A stretch of 64,000 nt of DNA from the NCBI RefSeq assembly GCF_024498195.1, contig NZ_CP101824.1, forward strand, positions 1,488,001 through 1,552,000. The letters are read 5' to 3'. The position numbers and the translations under genes are program-made. Origin of the DNA: Halovivax cerinus (lineage in GTDB: Archaea; Halobacteriota; Halobacteria; Halobacteriales; Natrialbaceae). Under the pieces are notes generated by a model. The model did no database searches. It saw nothing but the letters and a program-made list of their open reading frames with translations, and was not told where the DNA came from. Within the stretch, counting starts at the first letter, position 1. The number at the start of each line of letters is the position of its first letter. Shown here one piece after another: positions 8,475 through 16,339 of the stretch.

Positions 8475-8744
8475 TTACTCGAGTACGTCGGGGAGCGAGT
8501 CACCCGATTCGTTGGATTCGGGATCGATACCGATCGAATCGAGCTCTTCCCGCGTCGGTGGTCGCCCCTCGCCGTCGTATCCGGCTACCGCCTCGTCGAG
8601 ATTCTCTAGTGCTGACTCTCTGGTTTTCCCCTGACTGGTGACACCCGAGTGCTCGTCGGTTGCGACCCACCACTCGTCTTCTTTCGTGAGCGTAATCCGC
8701 TCTTCGGGGTTGGTGGCGTCGTTCGAGCCGATATCGGTACTCAT
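8475..8744 (-). CDS. hicB: HicB-family antitoxin
   Basis: An 89-residue partner of HicA. The HicB-like partial RNase H fold is seen in ITLTKEDEWWVATDEHSGVT followed by GKTRESALENLDEAVAGY. The C-terminus is short and acidic (PESNESGDSLPDVLE) with no clear DNA-binding helix-turn-helix or ribbon-helix-helix, so autoregulation by this protein alone is uncertain. ATG 8744 is supported by an AT-rich, TATA-bearing region immediately upstream (8772-8800). With hicA it forms a two-gene operon inserted at the ahcY end. Confidence 0.88.
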   Translation of the reverse strand: MSTDIGSNDATNPEERITLTKEDEWWVATDEHSGVTSQGKTRESALENLDEAVAGYDGEGRPPTREELDSIGIDPESNESGDSLPDVLE

Positions 8745-8771
8745 GGGCCGTTACGCAAACAGTGCAGCGAT

Positions 8772-8800
8772 ACGCGTATATATCTTCACATATATCGGAA
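8772..8800 (-). promoter_or_regulatory. AT-rich promoter of hicBA
   Basis: Two TATATA-like stretches (8776-8783 and 8790-8797) lie upstream of the hicB start at 8744. The nearer is about 30 bp from the ATG, consistent with a leaderless transcript. The local AT content is unlike the surrounding GC-rich DNA. Confidence 0.5.
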
Positions 8801-8819
8801 CGCGGAGCGATCGGTCGCC

Positions 8820-8881
8820 GACTTCGACGCGCTCACAGACACCCAGCGCGAGTACATGGGCAGCTGGGACCACGGGACGTA
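8820..8881 (+). repeat. ahcY 3'-end direct repeat, copy 2 (orphan)
   Basis: An orphan copy of the ahcY C-terminal coding sequence. The same frame encodes DFDALTDTQREYMGSWDHGT followed by a stop, against DFDSLTDTQREYMGSWDHGT in ahcY. The five differences in 62 bases are mostly at third codon positions, so the copy diverged while under coding selection, probably in another ahcY gene. There is no start codon or gene body before it. Confidence 0.92.
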
Positions 8882-8956
8882 ACTCGGCGCGACGCCTCCC
8901 TGGCGACCGGTAGGAACAATTACTCCACAGCGACGACTATCCGTCACTGTCTCTCG

Positions 8957-9790
8957 ATGATACCTCGACTCGACCGACCGTCCATGGCGATCGGCGCCGT
9001 CGGCGGCCTCGCTCACGTCCTCCTCGTCGTCGCCCTCCTCTCGTCTTTCGACTACCACCCGTTCGTGACGTCGACTGAACTGGTGATACTCTCGGCCGGC
9101 GTCTTCGTTCTCGGGGCGATCCCGTCGGCCATCTCGGTGTTCACGAGACTCGTTGTACCCGGCGGTGGCCTGCTCGCGCTCGCCGCGAGTGTCACGGTCG
9201 TCGAGGTGACGACGCCCGCCCCGCAGAAAACCGGTGAGCTGGGCGGGCACGCGATCGTCGACGGCTCGTTTTACGCCCTGCAGTACGCCGATTCGTGGTA
9301 TCTCTGGCTCTCGCTCCTGCTCGCCGCCGGCGTCGCCGAATTCGTGATTCGACGCGGATACGCCCTCGGGGACGACCGAATTCGACATCTCCCGTCACTT
9401 CCAGTCGTCCGATCCAGGCGGTGGACGGTGGTCGCTGCCTGTAGCATCGTGGCCGGGACTGGGACGATGGTGTTACTTATCGACGGCACTCTGTGGGATA
9501 CTGTCCCCGGGTACGCCATCGGCTTCGCGGCCGCTGGCGCCGCGACGGCCGTTCCGTTCGCGGCGTTACTCGCACGGGGCCTCGTCTGCCCGTTCGTCCT
9601 GTACAGTCTGGTCATCACCAACCACGTTCGGGCCGAGGCCTTCTTGAGTCCCGATGGACTTGCCATCGTCTTTCTCGGGTTCATGGCACTCGTCTTCGCG
9701 ATCGTTGCGGTAATCGAGTGGCTCGTCCGCTCGGGCCTGTTCGGGTGGGATGGCGGGCGATTCGTCGACAATCAGCCTCTCGGTCGGTGA
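8957..9790 (+). CDS. Multi-span membrane protein, function unknown
   Basis: A 277-residue protein with about eight hydrophobic segments (residues 12-30, 40-60, 63-83, 110-128, 155-178, 185-205, 215-235 and 240-262). No family recognised. ATG 8957 is chosen because the frame upstream runs through the orphan ahcY repeat; MAIGAVGG at 8987 is an alternative. It lies 75 bp downstream of the orphan ahcY end. If the hicBA segment is an insertion, this gene was probably the original downstream neighbour of ahcY. Confidence 0.75.
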   Translation: MIPRLDRPSMAIGAVGGLAHVLLVVALLSSFDYHPFVTSTELVILSAGVFVLGAIPSAISVFTRLVVPGGGLLALAASVTVVEVTTPAPQKTGELGGHAIVDGSFYALQYADSWYLWLSLLLAAGVAEFVIRRGYALGDDRIRHLPSLPVVRSRRWTVVAACSIVAGTGTMVLLIDGTLWDTVPGYAIGFAAAGAATAVPFAALLARGLVCPFVLYSLVITNHVRAEAFLSPDGLAIVFLGFMALVFAIVAVIEWLVRSGLFGWDGGRFVDNQPLGR

Positions 9791-10207
<417 letters not shown>

Positions 10208-10708
10208 ATGTCGACTCACCGAATGGGTTCGGGCGATGGTGGTGTCCACGACCCCCATTCGACCGTCAGCCGAAGCGAGACAGACGTCGTCTTCGAACGC
10301 ATCGCTGCACAGGTCGTCGACTTCGGTTTCGTGTTCGTGCTGGCCTTCGTCTTCATCCTCGTCTTTTTCCGCCCGACGAGCGGACTCGTCTCCGGGACCG
10401 GCATCTTTCTTGGAGCCTTCGTCAACTTCGGATACAACTTCGGCCTCGAGGCCACGTGGAACGGGCGGACGGTCGGCAAGTGGCTGCTCGGGATCAGGGC
10501 GGTCGACGAGTCGGGTCGGTCGATGTCGGCGGCCCAGGCTCTCCTGCGGAGTATCCCCGCGCTGTTCTCCTTCGGCTGGCTCTCGTACCTGGTCGCGCTC
10601 GCGACGATGGCCAGCACCGACAGGCGTCAGCGCCTCTTCGACACCGTCGCGGGAACGACCGTGGTTAGCGACGCCTCGCGACGAAACCGCCCGCGCGCCG
10701 CCGGCTAA
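10208..10708 (+). CDS. RDD-family membrane protein
   Basis: A 166-residue membrane protein of the RDD family, whose members are often linked to transport or osmotic stress, with no defined biochemistry here. The family pattern is the first span preceded by RIAAQVVDFGFVF (about residues 31-43), a second hydrophobic stretch ending FGYNFGLEATWNGRTVGKWL, and GIRAVDESG before a third span (about 113-133). The N-terminal 28 residues are hydrophilic. ATG 10208 follows an AT-richer stretch, and a later in-frame start would remove little. It lies alone, 63 bp from the convergent MFS gene. Confidence 0.85.
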   Translation: MSTHRMGSGDGGVHDPHSTVSRSETDVVFERIAAQVVDFGFVFVLAFVFILVFFRPTSGLVSGTGIFLGAFVNFGYNFGLEATWNGRTVGKWLLGIRAVDESGRSMSAAQALLRSIPALFSFGWLSYLVALATMASTDRRQRLFDTVAGTTVVSDASRRNRPRAAG

Positions 10709-10771
10709 TTCGTCGATCCGGATTCGAGTGCTCGGGGTCGAGGAGACGGCGTAGACCACAGTCGTGGGGGG

Positions 10772-12178
10772 TCACCCGTCCAGACTCGTCTCACCCGCGG
10801 GTGGAAGCCCCCGGATCTCCGCGTTGGCGAGGAGGTAGACCGCTTGTCCGAGACCAGCGACGCCGATTCCGGCCATCGCGGCCCGCGGACCCAGTGCCCC
10901 CGCGACGATGCCCCCGAGGAGCGCGCCGACGGGAACGACCGCCGTCGAGGCCGATCCGAGGAGGCTGCTCACCCGGCCGACCAGCGCCTCCGGGGGCGCC
11001 GTCTGGACGATGGTTGCGATCTGGACGTTGACGGTGCCGACGGGGACGAGTGCCAGGGTGAACAGGAGGGCGGTCAGCGGGAGCCAGTCGACGAGGAGGC
11101 CGGCCGTCCAGAGCGTGCCGGTCGCGAATCCGGAGGCGAGGAAGACGTACCCGAAGGGGCGATCGGAGACGGCGGAGGCGGCGAGCGCCCCGAGAAAGTT
11201 CCCGCCGGCGAAGGCCGCCATGAGGATCCCGTACGCGCCCGCGGCGCCGAGCGCGGAGAGCGCAGTCGGGACCGCCAGCGAGTCGGCGTACGCCGGAATG
11301 GACGCCATCACCATCCCGCCGGTGACGTTGAGGATCGACGCCGCCACGACCAGCGGGAGCAGGAAGGTCCCCCGGAGGACGTCCGCCCCCTCGCGAAGGC
11401 GGTCGACGTAGCCGTCCGACTCCGGCGGTGTAGTGTCGCTTGCGTGATCGTCCGTCGATCCGTCTTCGGGCGATCCCTCGTCGTCGGAGTCAGCGTCGTT
11501 CGCTCGGGTCGGTGTTCCGCCGTCGGCCGCGGGCTCGCCACCGCCGCTCTCGACCCCGTCACCGGTCCGTCCGTCGTCGGTCGCCGTGCTCTCGTCGCCC
11601 GCGTTCGCGGGCGGAATCGCGAGTGTGGCGAAGACGAGTGCAGCAATCCCGAACGTGGCGGCGTCGATCACGAACAGCGAGACTGCGCCGACGAAGCCGA
11701 TGATCACCCCGCCGATGCCGTTGGCGACCATCTCGAAGCCCTGGTAGGCGACGGAGAAGGCCGAGTTGGCGGCGACGAGCTCCGCCTCGTCTACGATCCT
11801 CGGGAGAGCGGCCGTCTGCGCCGGGTAGACCAGTTGGTTCGCCGCCGAGAGGATCGGCATCACCGCGAGCACGTGCCAGACGGTCAGTGCGTCCAGGGCG
11901 TGGGCGATCGGGATCGTCGCGACGATCACCGCCTGGAAGAGTTGCGTGCCGACGAGCAACCGGCGGATCGGGTGTCGGTCGACGATCGGTCCCGCCAGGA
12001 ACTGAAAGACCGCCGGCCCCTGGGTTAGAAAGCCGGCGACCCCGGTGTAGAACGGATCACCGGTCAGGCTGTACACGAGCCACATCGCGCCGATGAAGTA
12101 GAGGCTGTCGCCGAGGTTCGTGATCACGCGGCCCGCGAACAGGCGGCGAAACGTCCGATTGTCGAATAGTCCTCGCAT
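10772..12178 (-). CDS. MFS transporter of the EntS/MFS_3 type
   Basis: A probable drug or metabolite exporter of the major facilitator superfamily in the cytoplasmic membrane. The N-terminus MRGLFDNRTFRRLFAGRVIT leads into 12 predicted spans; the loop 2-3 motif appears as AGPIVDRHPIRRLLVG. The central loop is expanded by about 70 strongly acidic, Gly/Thr-rich residues, followed by GYVDRLREGADVLRG. ATG 12178 is chosen over ATG 12205 because CTTATGG at about 12203-12209 gives a TATA element at the right distance and homologues begin with RGLF-like sequence. It follows the ArsR-type regulator gene by 119 bp on the same strand, so the regulator may control it. Substrate unknown. Confidence 0.88.
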   Translation of the reverse strand: MRGLFDNRTFRRLFAGRVITNLGDSLYFIGAMWLVYSLTGDPFYTGVAGFLTQGPAVFQFLAGPIVDRHPIRRLLVGTQLFQAVIVATIPIAHALDALTVWHVLAVMPILSAANQLVYPAQTAALPRIVDEAELVAANSAFSVAYQGFEMVANGIGGVIIGFVGAVSLFVIDAATFGIAALVFATLAIPPANAGDESTATDDGRTGDGVESGGGEPAADGGTPTRANDADSDDEGSPEDGSTDDHASDTTPPESDGYVDRLREGADVLRGTFLLPLVVAASILNVTGGMVMASIPAYADSLAVPTALSALGAAGAYGILMAAFAGGNFLGALAASAVSDRPFGYVFLASGFATGTLWTAGLLVDWLPLTALLFTLALVPVGTVNVQIATIVQTAPPEALVGRVSSLLGSASTAVVPVGALLGGIVAGALGPRAAMAGIGVAGLGQAVYLLANAEIRGLPPAGETSLDG

Positions 12179-12297
12179 GGAACCGACCAGCACCCGAACC
12201 GCCATAAGGGTAATCAGAACGACACTTCTGTAATCGGGGCGGCAGAATCGCCCTTCTGTAAAAATTCTGTCTGTTGTGCCGGCAGACCACCCGGTCG

Positions 12298-13179
12298 CTA
12301 CGCTGACTCCCGCTCGACCGAGACGACCGAGAGGTCGTCGGCGACGGAGAGCGTCACCGCGTCACCGTCGATCTCGTAGGTGACGTCGGCGGCGTGGGGT
12401 CCCTCGGCCGGTATCGTCGATCGTGGGAGGCCGGAGCGCGCCCCGAGTTGCCAGAACCGTATCGTGCGAACGTCGACGTCGTGCTCGTCGTAGAACCGAA
12501 CGACTGCGGGTTCGTCGAGCAGGAGGGTCGCGAGGTCGAGTTGTGTCGACATCCCACACCGGTCGCAGTCGTAGGTGGCCAGCACGAGGCCGTCCATCGT
12601 CGGCGGGAGTTCGTCGAGCTGTTTCTCCGTGAGTGACAGGGTGACGCGCCCCTCGCAGGCCGAGCAGAACTCGTTTCGCGCCTGACTCAGGAGCGTCCGG
12701 AGGTACCGGTCGGCGAGTTCGGGAAACGCCTCGGCCGGGTAGCCCGCGAACGCTCCCGGTGGGATCGGAAACGCCGTCTCGAATGGCCCGTCGGCGCACT
12801 CGATCCGCGCGCGATCGTCCTCGTAGGAGAAGGTGAGCGCGTCGCCACAGAGGGGACACGGATCGTCGAGATCGATCGGATCGATTTCGCCGTCCATCGT
12901 GTACGCCCCCGAAAGCAGTGCCCCGACGACGTGTCGACCGGCCGCCCGCAGTTCGTAGCCGTCGTCGGCCTTGCGGACGAACCGGTCGGTGAGCTTGCCG
13001 AGGTGGTAGTTGAACTTCCCCGAGTCGCGCATTCCCACGGCCTCCCGAAGTTCAGAGAACGTCGCCCGCTGGCCCTCCGCGTCCCAGAGCGCCCGGAGGA
13101 TGGCGATGCGAGAGTCGTCGGCGAGCACCGAGAAGGCGGCTTCGGGCGCGACCGCCTCGACGATGTGATCGTCGTCCAT
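12298..13179 (-). CDS. ArsR-type winged-helix regulator with C-terminal zinc-ribbon-like modules
   Basis: A 293-residue DNA-binding protein. Residues 1-95 form an ArsR-like winged helix (EAAFSVLADDSRIAILRALW, then MRDSGKFNYHLGKLTDRFV). The rest holds Cys pairs CPLC (about 107-110), CSAC (about 172-175) and CDRC (about 208-211), suggesting metal-binding ribbons as in haloarchaeal ArsR-fusion regulators. TATA-like TTCTAAG (13203-13210) lies about 28 bp before ATG 13179, consistent with a leaderless transcript. It lies upstream of the MFS gene on the same strand and divergent from the CPBP gene with an 80-bp spacer, so either could be its target. The regulated signal is unknown. Confidence 0.85.
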   Translation of the reverse strand: MDDDHIVEAVAPEAAFSVLADDSRIAILRALWDAEGQRATFSELREAVGMRDSGKFNYHLGKLTDRFVRKADDGYELRAAGRHVVGALLSGAYTMDGEIDPIDLDDPCPLCGDALTFSYEDDRARIECADGPFETAFPIPPGAFAGYPAEAFPELADRYLRTLLSQARNEFCSACEGRVTLSLTEKQLDELPPTMDGLVLATYDCDRCGMSTQLDLATLLLDEPAVVRFYDEHDVDVRTIRFWQLGARSGLPRSTIPAEGPHAADVTYEIDGDAVTLSVADDLSVVSVERESA

Positions 13180-13259
13180 GGGGGCCGGTGGGCCGATACC
13201 GGCTTAGAAGTGACGGGTGGAGACGAACATCCAAGAGTCCGCACGACGAACGGTCGGGT

Positions 13260-14096
13260 ATGTCCACGTCGCAGTCGAGTCCGTCGGTTCAGGCACCCGG
13301 CGGCCCGCTCAGGGCCGTGTTCGTCGCGCTGTCGCTGTCGGTCGCAGGGTTACTCGTCGCCACGGCCACCGCGACACCGGCAGGGCTGCTCGATCCGTCG
13401 ATCCTCACCGATCCGGCAGCGGCGTCCGACCTCGCGACGGTCGTCTACCTGATCCTCCAGTTCCTCGGCTACGCGCTGACCGGTGCGCTCTACCTCCGGT
13501 GGACGGGTCGCGGCTGGGACTGGCTCGATCTCGAGCGACCCACCGGACGGGGCTGGCGGTACGTCGTCTACGGCGTCGTCGGGAGCATCGCGTTCCTGAT
13601 CGCCGTGCAGGTCGTCGCGACGGTACTCGACCTCTCGTCGTCCGACAACCAGGTGATGGGCCTGATCGGGAACGATCCGAACATGGTACTCGTCATGATC
13701 GTCATCGTCTTCGCGTTCAACGCGCCCGCCGAAGAGTTCCTCTTCCGAAACGTCGTCCAGAAACGCCTCTACTCGTCGTTCAGCCGCGTGGGTGCGGTAC
13801 TCGTCGCCGCGCTCATCTTCGCGCTGTCGCACGTCCCCACGTACGCCCTGGCGGCCGACGGCTCGTTCGAACCGGCCGGCGCCATCGCCACCTCCCTCGC
13901 CGTCGTCTTCGGCGGCGCGGTCATCTTCGGCTACCTCTACGCGAGGTCCGACAACCTCCTCGTTCCCATCATCGCACACGCCACGTTCAACGCCATCCAG
14001 TTCGGCCTCCTCTACCTCGCGCTTCGGTACGCGCCGGAGGAACTCGAGTCGTCTACCGCGATCCTCGGGGCGCTGGTCGCCGCCGTTCCCGTCTGA
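13260..14096 (+). CDS. CPBP-family intramembrane glutamic protease
   Basis: A 278-residue membrane protein of the CPBP (CAAX protease/bacteriocin-processing) family. All three family motifs are visible: APAEEFLFRNVVQKRL (paired Glu and Arg, about residues 158-173), ALSHVPTYAL (His), and IAHATFNAIQF (His and Asn). About seven spans flank them. Known members cleave prenylated proteins or process or protect against peptides; the substrate here is not evident. ATG 13260 is chosen because the upstream frame runs into the promoter shared with the divergent ArsR-type regulator. Stands alone otherwise. Confidence 0.9.
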   Translation: MSTSQSSPSVQAPGGPLRAVFVALSLSVAGLLVATATATPAGLLDPSILTDPAAASDLATVVYLILQFLGYALTGALYLRWTGRGWDWLDLERPTGRGWRYVVYGVVGSIAFLIAVQVVATVLDLSSSDNQVMGLIGNDPNMVLVMIVIVFAFNAPAEEFLFRNVVQKRLYSSFSRVGAVLVAALIFALSHVPTYALAADGSFEPAGAIATSLAVVFGGAVIFGYLYARSDNLLVPIIAHATFNAIQFGLLYLALRYAPEELESSTAILGALVAAVPV

Positions 14097-14231
14097 TGCG
14101 CGATCCAGTCTCGTAGCCGGTCGGCGCCACCGGCCCCCGACCCTCGACCCATCCGTCGCCTCGTTACCGTCTCGTTCCACCGTCGCCTCGCTCCCGTCTT
14201 GTTTATGTACGCCCGCCCGCGAGCTATCGCC

Positions 14232-14756
14232 ATGTCCCAGGCGAAGGGTGACCGACGCGAACGCGAACTCGTCAACCGGCTCGACGAGGCCGGGTTCGCG
14301 GTCATGCGGGCACCCGCCAGCGGCTCGGCGACGGAACGCGAACTCCCGGACGTGCTGGCCGGCGACGGCGAGGTCTTCTACGCCGTCGAGGCCAAGTCGA
14401 GTTCAGGGGATCCCATCTACCTCACCGGCGAGGAGGTCGAAGCGCTCATCTACTTCTCGCGGAACTTCGGCGCGAAGCCCCGCATCGGCGTCCGCTTCGA
14501 CCGCGAGGACTGGTACTTCTTCCACCCCGGCGACCTCCACACCACCGACGGCGGGAACTACCGCGTCAAGAAGGAGACCGCCATCGCCGAAGGGACCGAC
14601 TTCGACGAGTTCGTCGGTACGAGCGAGAAGGTCACCCTGGACGAAGTGGGCGACGACGCGGCCGACCCCGGTCCGGATCCCGAAATCGTCCGCGTCCTCA
14701 CCGCCGTCGAACAGGGGATCATGGACGTCGAGGAGGCAGCCGATATTCTGGAGTAG
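14232..14756 (+). CDS. hjc: Holliday junction resolvase Hjc
   Basis: A structure-specific nuclease resolving four-way DNA junctions in recombination and fork repair. The N-terminal 120 residues carry the archaeal Hjc core: [20 protein letters not shown] (Glu of the active site), [18 protein letters not shown] (Asp) and [10 protein letters not shown] (the ExK of the PD-ExK nuclease fold). The 174-residue product has an acidic C-terminal extension of about 50 residues that includes a small helical end ([16 protein letters not shown]). TATA-like TTTATG at 14201-14206 is 28 bp before ATG 14232, so the message is probably leaderless. Confidence 0.94.
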   Translation: MSQAKGDRRERELVNRLDEAGFAVMRAPASGSATERELPDVLAGDGEVFYAVEAKSSSGDPIYLTGEEVEALIYFSRNFGAKPRIGVRFDREDWYFFHPGDLHTTDGGNYRVKKETAIAEGTDFDEFVGTSEKVTLDEVGDDAADPGPDPEIVRVLTAVEQGIMDVEEAADILE

Positions 14757-14945
14757 CTGGCTTCGACGGGGCCGGGATGCCGGCTGATCGACGGAGATCG
14801 GACCGACCGGCCGTTGGAACGCAGCATCGCGCCCTCCATCGGCCCGATCGCCGGTGTTCCACCGTCCCGACGAGGGGTTCTCGGTCTCCAATCGGCCAAC
14901 ATCTCGATAGTTTTATCGGACCTACTCGGGAATTCTTCGTCGTCA

Positions 14946-15578
14946 ATGTGTGCGATGGACGTGACACTCGACGTCGGTGACGAGCGATACCCGGGCCGGT
15001 TGAACGTCCCGGACGCGGAGACCGACAGTGGGATCCTGATGGTTCCCGGCGCGGGACACGGTCCGTTCGGCGACGTGTTCCTCCGGTTCGCTCGGACGGC
15101 CGCGAATTCGGGTCACCAGGTGGCTCGCTTCGAGACGTGGCCGTTTCCGACCGATCTCGAGGCAAAGACCGACGCAGACTTCGCGGCCGAGCTCGAGGCG
15201 TCGGTCGATTTCCTTCGGGACCGGGGCTGTGAGACGATCACGGTGGTCGCGAAGAGTTTCGGCGGGCGGATCGCGCTGTGGCACCTCCCCGAGGCGGTCG
15301 ATCGACTCGTCCTCTGGGCGCCGGCGATCCTGGCGGGCGACCACGACGACGAGCCATCGATCTCGGACGACGATCTCGCGTCGATCGAGATCCCCGTCCG
15401 CCTCCTCCAGGGGGACGAGGACACCCTCTCGATGGAGAACGCCGCCGCGCTCGTCGACGCGCTCCCGACGGGCGAACTGGTGGAACTGCCCGGTGAAGAC
15501 CACTCCTTCCGCCGCGACCACGAGCGCGTGATCGCGGAGACGATGTCGTTCCTCCCGGAGTCACCGACCCACGACTGA
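14946..15578 (+). CDS. Alpha/beta hydrolase, KANL3/Tex30-like (dienelactone hydrolase superfamily)
   Basis: A 210-residue cytoplasmic hydrolase of unknown substrate. The order is an N-terminal strand with GILMVPGAGHGPFGDVFLRF (oxyanion region), the nucleophile elbow VVAKSFGGRIAL (Ser in KSFGG), the acid residue in LLQGDEDTLS, and the catalytic His in GEDHSFRRD. The fold is compact with no lid, like the KANL3/Tex30 branch. ATG 14946 is favoured over ATG 14955 (MDVTLDV), but either is possible. TATA-like GTTTTATCG lies at 14908-14916, giving a short leader. Lies alone between hjc and the stress-protein gene. Confidence 0.83.
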   Translation: MCAMDVTLDVGDERYPGRLNVPDAETDSGILMVPGAGHGPFGDVFLRFARTAANSGHQVARFETWPFPTDLEAKTDADFAAELEASVDFLRDRGCETITVVAKSFGGRIALWHLPEAVDRLVLWAPAILAGDHDDEPSISDDDLASIEIPVRLLQGDEDTLSMENAAALVDALPTGELVELPGEDHSFRRDHERVIAETMSFLPESPTHD

Positions 15579-15794
15579 CGTCGTGGGCCTCCGCCTCGAA
15601 TATATGTGATGGCGTCCCCGTCCGGGCCAGAGTGGGGGTATTCCCGACCGTGTGACAGGTGCCACCGATCCCCGCCCGCCTCGTTCCGGCGCGACGAACG
15701 CCCGACTCGTTCTTCGAGATCCGACGTCTCCTCGCCGATGGCGGCCCGCTCGTCGATCCGAACCGATTTGCCTCAGGCCCGCCACTGTCGAGCC

Positions 15795-16211
15795 ATGACG
15801 GTACTCGTCGCATTCGACGGCTCCGAACCGGCGCAGAAAGCGCTCCAGCACGCGGCACAGACCTTCGACGGCCAGGAGATCGTCTTGTTGCGGGTGCTCG
15901 ACACGCCAGACGGGCTGGTCGACGCGAGCGTCGGTTTCGCAAAAGAGGGGATCAAGCAACTGCGCGAGGAGTCCCGGACGGAGCTCTCGGCGGACGTAGA
16001 CGCCACCCTGGACACGACCGACGTCGAACTCCGGACGGAGGTCGCCTTCGGCGAACCGACTCGCGAGATCGTCCGCTACGCGAACGAGAACGACGTCGAC
16101 CACGTCGTGGTCGGCAATCACGGCCGCGACGGCATGGCGCGCGTCCTGCTCGGCAGCGTCGCCGAACAGGTCGTGCGACGGGCGCCGATGCCGGTCACCG
16201 TGGTCAGGTGA
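15795..16211 (+). CDS. Universal stress protein, UspA family
   Basis: A 138-residue single-domain Usp protein, probably cytoplasmic and ATP-binding. The start MTVLVAFDGSEPAQKAL is the typical first strand and Asp. The nucleotide-binding signature G-x2-G-x9-G-S is complete (GNHGRDGMARVLLGS), and the C-terminal strand is APMPVTVVR. ATG 15795 matches family length. Immediately downstream, 16225-16253 repeats the last 29 bases in altered form, a probable remnant of a second copy. Confidence 0.92.
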   Translation: MTVLVAFDGSEPAQKALQHAAQTFDGQEIVLLRVLDTPDGLVDASVGFAKEGIKQLREESRTELSADVDATLDTTDVELRTEVAFGEPTREIVRYANENDVDHVVVGNHGRDGMARVLLGSVAEQVVRRAPMPVTVVR

Positions 16212-16253
16212 GCGCTGATCGACCGCCGATGCCTGTCACTGCCGTTCGGTGAG
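16184..16253 (+). repeat. Short imperfect direct repeat of the usp 3' end
   Basis: Bases 16184-16212 (the end of the usp gene, coding MPVTVVR and stop) match 16225-16253 (coding MPVTAVR and stop in another frame) at 23 of 29 positions, with a 41-bp offset. Differences fall mainly at codon third positions, so the second copy was probably once coding. Confidence 0.65.
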
Positions 16254-16339
16254 ACCGAGCGCAGACACCTGGGAACGTCGCTCGAATGCGACCCAGTCGG
16301 TTCGTCGAGCTTATATGCGTTACAGCTCCTCGACCACCG

